64,000 nt of DNA from JALZOC01 sp038320555 (lineage in GTDB: Bacteria; Acidobacteriota; Vicinamibacteria; Vicinamibacterales; 2-12-FULL-66-21), in NCBI GenBank assembly GCA_038320555.1, contig JBBQEJ010000002.1, forward strand, positions 24,303 to 88,302. Direction: 5' to 3'. The translations under genes and the position numbers were made by a program. The notes below the pieces were generated by a model. The model was not told where the DNA came from. It saw only the letters and a program-made list of their open reading frames with translations, and did not search any database. How positions within the stretch are numbered: position 1 is the stretch's first letter; each line of letters opens with the position of its first letter. Shown one piece after another: positions 61,260-64,000 of the stretch.

Positions 61260-61362
61260 GGTTGCCAGTTCCCGGTTCCCAGTTCCCAGAAAACATCGCA
61301 AGCCCAGTGGTGCGAAACCGGAAGCGACAACTGGCAACTGGCAACTGGAAACTGGCACCAGG
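61260..61362 (+). repeat. Inverted repeat of 7-mers between the DinG-like and TPR genes
   Basis: The left arm has four phased 7-mers at 61261, 61268, 61275 and 61282 (GTTGCCA, GTTCCCG, GTTCCCA twice). The right arm has five at 61328, 61335, 61342, 61349 and 61356 (CAACTGG three times, AAACTGG, CACCAGG). The arms are complementary and would form a 30-bp hairpin. It is the clearest 7-mer locus of the window. Confidence 0.93.
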
Positions 61363-61381
61363 AACGAAGCTCATAAGTGTC

Positions 61382-63421
61382 TCATTGCCCGTCAGGCGCG
61401 TCGGTCGCAAAAAAGCGCTCGATGTCCTGTACCTGATATGTGACGGGCGCCGGCGGCAGGGAGGCGAGGAATCTGCGGCCGTAGCTCATCGAGCGCAAAC
61501 GAGGATCCAGGACCGCGAGTACCCCGCGATCCTGCCGGTGCCGCAGCAGCCGGCCGAGGCCCTGCTGCAATGCCAGGATCGCCAGCGGGATCTGGTACTC
61601 GCCGAATGCCGACCCGCCGCGCGCCTTGATTGCGTCGATCCGCGCCGACGTGATCGGATCGCCCGGCGACGCGAACGGAAGCTTATCGATGATGACGCAG
61701 CTCAAGGCCTCCCCGACCACGTCGACACCCTGCCAGAAGCTCGAGGTGGCGAGGAGCACGGCGTTCGGCGTGGCCTTGAAGTCGCGGAGGAGCGCCGATC
61801 GGGGGGCGGTTCCCTGCACGAGGATCGGGTACTCGATCTCGGCCGAGGCGCGCGCCTGGACTTCGCGGAGATTCGCGTAGCTCGTGAACAGCACGAAGGC
61901 CCGGCCGCGCGTCCGCTTGATGATTTCAATCACCTCGCGCGCGACCGCGGTCCCAAACTCGCGTGAGCGCGGATCCGGCATGCGCTTGGGCAGATACAGG
62001 ATTGCCTGACGCGTGTAATCGAACTCCGAGGCAAGCCGGACTTCTCGCGCCCGTCTGATCCCGAGGCGTCCGCGCACGTACTCGAACGATCCGTCCACGG
62101 TGAGCGTGGCGGACGTCAGGACGGTCGCCGTCATGCGATCGAGGAGCAACTCGCGCACGATGGCCGAAACGTCGATCGGCGATCCACGGAGGAAGACTCC
62201 GCGGCCACGCGCCTCGAGGTAGTAGACGAAGCCCGGGTCGTCGGCGCGCAGGAGGAACTCCGTGTCCTTCCGCAGGTCAGCCGCCCGGGCGCCGAGCGCG
62301 AGCACGTCGGGCGGGACTTCGCGGGCCAGCGCGATATCGGCTTCGAGGGCCTCGATCGCGCGAACCAGCGAGGCACCCTCGTCGGCGACCTTCAGCGTGT
62401 GCGACGCGCCGATTCGAATCCGGCTCTCGGATCCACCGGTTCCCGGCGCCTCGAAGCGGATCATCTGGAGCGCGGCAAAGAACGCGCGCGCCTGTTCTCT
62501 CAGGCGCTCGGTGTCGTCTCTCAGCGCGTCCGCGCGGTCCCGATCGGGCACCAGGTTCGCGCCGAGCGCACGGTCCATATCCCGAGCGAGATCGTCGAGC
62601 CGGTAGTTGCTGACCGCGATGCCGAAGTATTGCGTCGCCACGTCTTCGAGCTGGTGCGCCTCGTCGATGACCGCGTACTTGCAGCTGGGGATCACTTCGC
62701 CGTAGTCGCTTTGGCGGACCGCGGTGTCGGCGCACAGCAGGTGATGATTGACGATGACGATGTCGGATTCGGCGGCGCGCTGGCGCATGCGCGTGACGAA
62801 GCATTCCTGGTACTGGGGGCATTCCGTGCCGATGCAGTTCTCGCTGCTGGCCGCGATGTCCTTCCAGAACGGCAGGTCTTCGGGCAGGTCTTCGAGCTCC
62901 GACCGGTCGCCGGTCTCGGTCTCACGCCGCCACGCGTCAATCAGGCGGATGTAGATGGACTCGTCCCTCGTGAACCCGAGCGACTGCGCCGATCCCCCTT
63001 CCTTATACGCGTCGAACCGGTGAAGGCAGAGATAGTTGCCGCGTCCCTTCATATACGCCGCGGTGAATGTCACGCCGAGCGAGTCGCGCAGGACCGGTAG
63101 ATCCTTGTAGAAGATCTGCTCCTGGAGATTCTTGGTGCCGGTGGAGACGAGCACGCGCTGGCGGCTGAGAATTGCGGGAATCAGGTAGGCGAGTGTCTTG
63201 CCGGTGCCCGTACCCGCTTCGGCGAGCAGCACGCCGCCGTCGGCAAAAATCGCGGAAACGGCGTCGGCCATCTCGAGCTGGCCGCTTCGGGCCTCAAAGC
63301 CAGGGAGGGCGACTGCGAGAGGTCCGTCCGGCGCGAACGCGGCGTCCACGGCTGCACTCAGCCGCGCCGCATCCGCGCGTGTGGGGCTTACCGCTCGGGG
63401 TACAGCGGGAACTTCCGGCAC
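61382..63421 (-). CDS. DinG-like ATP-dependent DNA helicase (XPD family)
   Basis: 679 residues. GTG 63419-63421 is used, giving a 34-base overlap with glyA; a GTG at 63347-63349 would avoid it. LLAEAGTGTGKTLAYLIPA (Walker A, 70-76), YAVIDEAHQLEDVA (DEAH), LTSATLTVDGSFEYVRGRLG and QQGLGRLLRHRQDRGVLAVLDPR are superfamily-2 motifs. RGNYLCLHRF and ENCIGTECPQYQECF supply the four Cys of the XPD/DinG iron-sulfur cluster. It unwinds forked or damaged DNA 5' to 3'. Confidence 0.92.
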   Translation of the reverse strand: MPEVPAVPRAVSPTRADAARLSAAVDAAFAPDGPLAVALPGFEARSGQLEMADAVSAIFADGGVLLAEAGTGTGKTLAYLIPAILSRQRVLVSTGTKNLQEQIFYKDLPVLRDSLGVTFTAAYMKGRGNYLCLHRFDAYKEGGSAQSLGFTRDESIYIRLIDAWRRETETGDRSELEDLPEDLPFWKDIAASSENCIGTECPQYQECFVTRMRQRAAESDIVIVNHHLLCADTAVRQSDYGEVIPSCKYAVIDEAHQLEDVATQYFGIAVSNYRLDDLARDMDRALGANLVPDRDRADALRDDTERLREQARAFFAALQMIRFEAPGTGGSESRIRIGASHTLKVADEGASLVRAIEALEADIALAREVPPDVLALGARAADLRKDTEFLLRADDPGFVYYLEARGRGVFLRGSPIDVSAIVRELLLDRMTATVLTSATLTVDGSFEYVRGRLGIRRAREVRLASEFDYTRQAILYLPKRMPDPRSREFGTAVAREVIEIIKRTRGRAFVLFTSYANLREVQARASAEIEYPILVQGTAPRSALLRDFKATPNAVLLATSSFWQGVDVVGEALSCVIIDKLPFASPGDPITSARIDAIKARGGSAFGEYQIPLAILALQQGLGRLLRHRQDRGVLAVLDPRLRSMSYGRRFLASLPPAPVTYQVQDIERFFATDAPDGQ

Positions 63422-64000
63422 AGCCCCTCGACTTCGACCCGCACCGATGCGAGCATGCCGTCATCATCGGGAGACGCGAGCGCACGGGCGATCAGCTCGG
63501 CGATCGTGTCCATTTCCGGCTCGCGCATGCCGCGTGTCGTGACCGCCGGTGTCCCGATCCGAATGCCGCTTGCCACCATCGGCGGATTCTGATCGAACGG
63601 GATGGCGTTCTTGTTGACGGTGATCCCGGCCTTGCCGAGCGCCGCCTCGGCAACCTTTCCAGTGATCCCCTTGGAGAACACGTCCACGAGCATCAGGTGG
63701 GTGTCGGTTCCGCCGCTGACGAGCCGGAAGCCGGCGGCTGACAGCCCGCGGGCGAGCCGGCTTGCGTTGGCGACAATCTGGCGCTGGTACTCGATGAACC
63801 CGGGTTCCGTCGCTTCCTTGAAGCAGACCGCCTTGGCGGCGATGATGTGCATCAGGGGGCCGCCCTGCACGCCAGGGAAAAGCGCGCGATCCAGGTCCTT
63901 CGCGTACGGCGCGCGGCACAGCACCATTCCCCCGCGCGGCCCACGCAGCGTCTTGTGCGTCGTGGTCGTCACGAAATCCGAGTGCGGAACCGGGCTGGGG
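63388..64000 (-). CDS. glyA: Serine hydroxymethyltransferase (5' end beyond the window)
   Basis: Only the C-terminal 203 or so residues are visible; the gene continues past the right edge. The reading frame begins PSPVPHSDFVTTTTHKTLRGPRGGMVL, containing the PLP-binding lysine of the SHMT motif. FPGVQGGPLMHIIAAKAVCFKEA, GTDTHLMLVDVF, NKNAIPFDQNPPMVASGIRIGTPAVTTRGM all match SHMT. It interconverts serine and glycine, loading tetrahydrofolate with one-carbon units. It overlaps the DinG-like gene downstream. Confidence 0.97.
   Translation of the reverse strand, partial: PSPVPHSDFVTTTTHKTLRGPRGGMVLCRAPYAKDLDRALFPGVQGGPLMHIIAAKAVCFKEATEPGFIEYQRQIVANASRLARGLSAAGFRLVSGGTDTHLMLVDVFSKGITGKVAEAALGKAGITVNKNAIPFDQNPPMVASGIRIGTPAVTTRGMREPEMDTIAELIARALASPDDDGMLASVRVEVEGLCRKFPLYPER

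Overview
The window is GC-rich, densely coded DNA. It looks chromosomal and comes from a Gram-negative-type bacterium that makes meso-diaminopimelate peptidoglycan (MurE carries a DNPR motif). The gene content and the style of the intergenic repeats suggest Acidobacteriota, probably a Vicinamibacteria-like lineage. That placement is inference, because no rRNA gene is present. I see no transposase, phage gene or CRISPR array.

Region 1 (1-18.3 kb, all on the minus strand, many start/stop overlaps) is a surface-polysaccharide locus. It holds five or more glycosyltransferases of the GT2 and GT4 types, one GT9 heptosyltransferase-like enzyme, two multi-membrane GT-C-like proteins, two NAD-sugar epimerase/dehydratases, a DegT-type sugar aminotransferase, an MBOAT plus SGNH pair likely to O-acylate the glycan, and a capsule-type transferase. 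A divergent YchF-like GTPase sits upstream at 18.4-19.5 kb.

Region 2 (19.7-36.6 kb, plus strand) is the division and cell wall (dcw) cluster: mraZ, rsmH, ftsL, ftsI (with a PASTA domain), murE, murF, mraY, murD, ftsW, murG, murC, ftsQ, ftsA, ftsZ. A good sigma-70 promoter and three MraZ boxes at 10-bp spacing precede it. murB and ddl are missing from their usual place between murC and ftsQ.

Region 3 (36.8-45.3 kb) has a B12-binding radical SAM protein, a 100-residue unknown, acpS and pgeF with overlapping divergent starts, rnhA with a zinc-ribbon coiled-coil protein, a CAU tRNA, rpoD and dnaG.

Region 4 (45.3-56.5 kb) has mutS2, larB, a processive membrane GT2, a small membrane protein, citrate synthase (apparently leaderless), ada, lepA, lepB and a small anchored protein.

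Region 5 (56.8-64 kb, minus strand) has fchA and hutI (histidine degradation), a DivIVA-domain protein, a YggS-type PLP protein, a secreted TPR protein, a DinG-like helicase and the 3' part of glyA.

The most unusual feature is a scattered set of short tandem repeats, mostly 7-mers with some 8- to 10-mers. They are usually arranged as inverted arms forming large hairpins, and they sit in most of the longer intergenic gaps. They spill into stop codons and C-termini (murD, pgeF, rnhA, the lepB neighbour) and one lies in frame inside mutS2. A 301-bp element with 22-bp terminal inverted repeats downstream of lepB looks like a MITE and carries the same 7-mer at its end.
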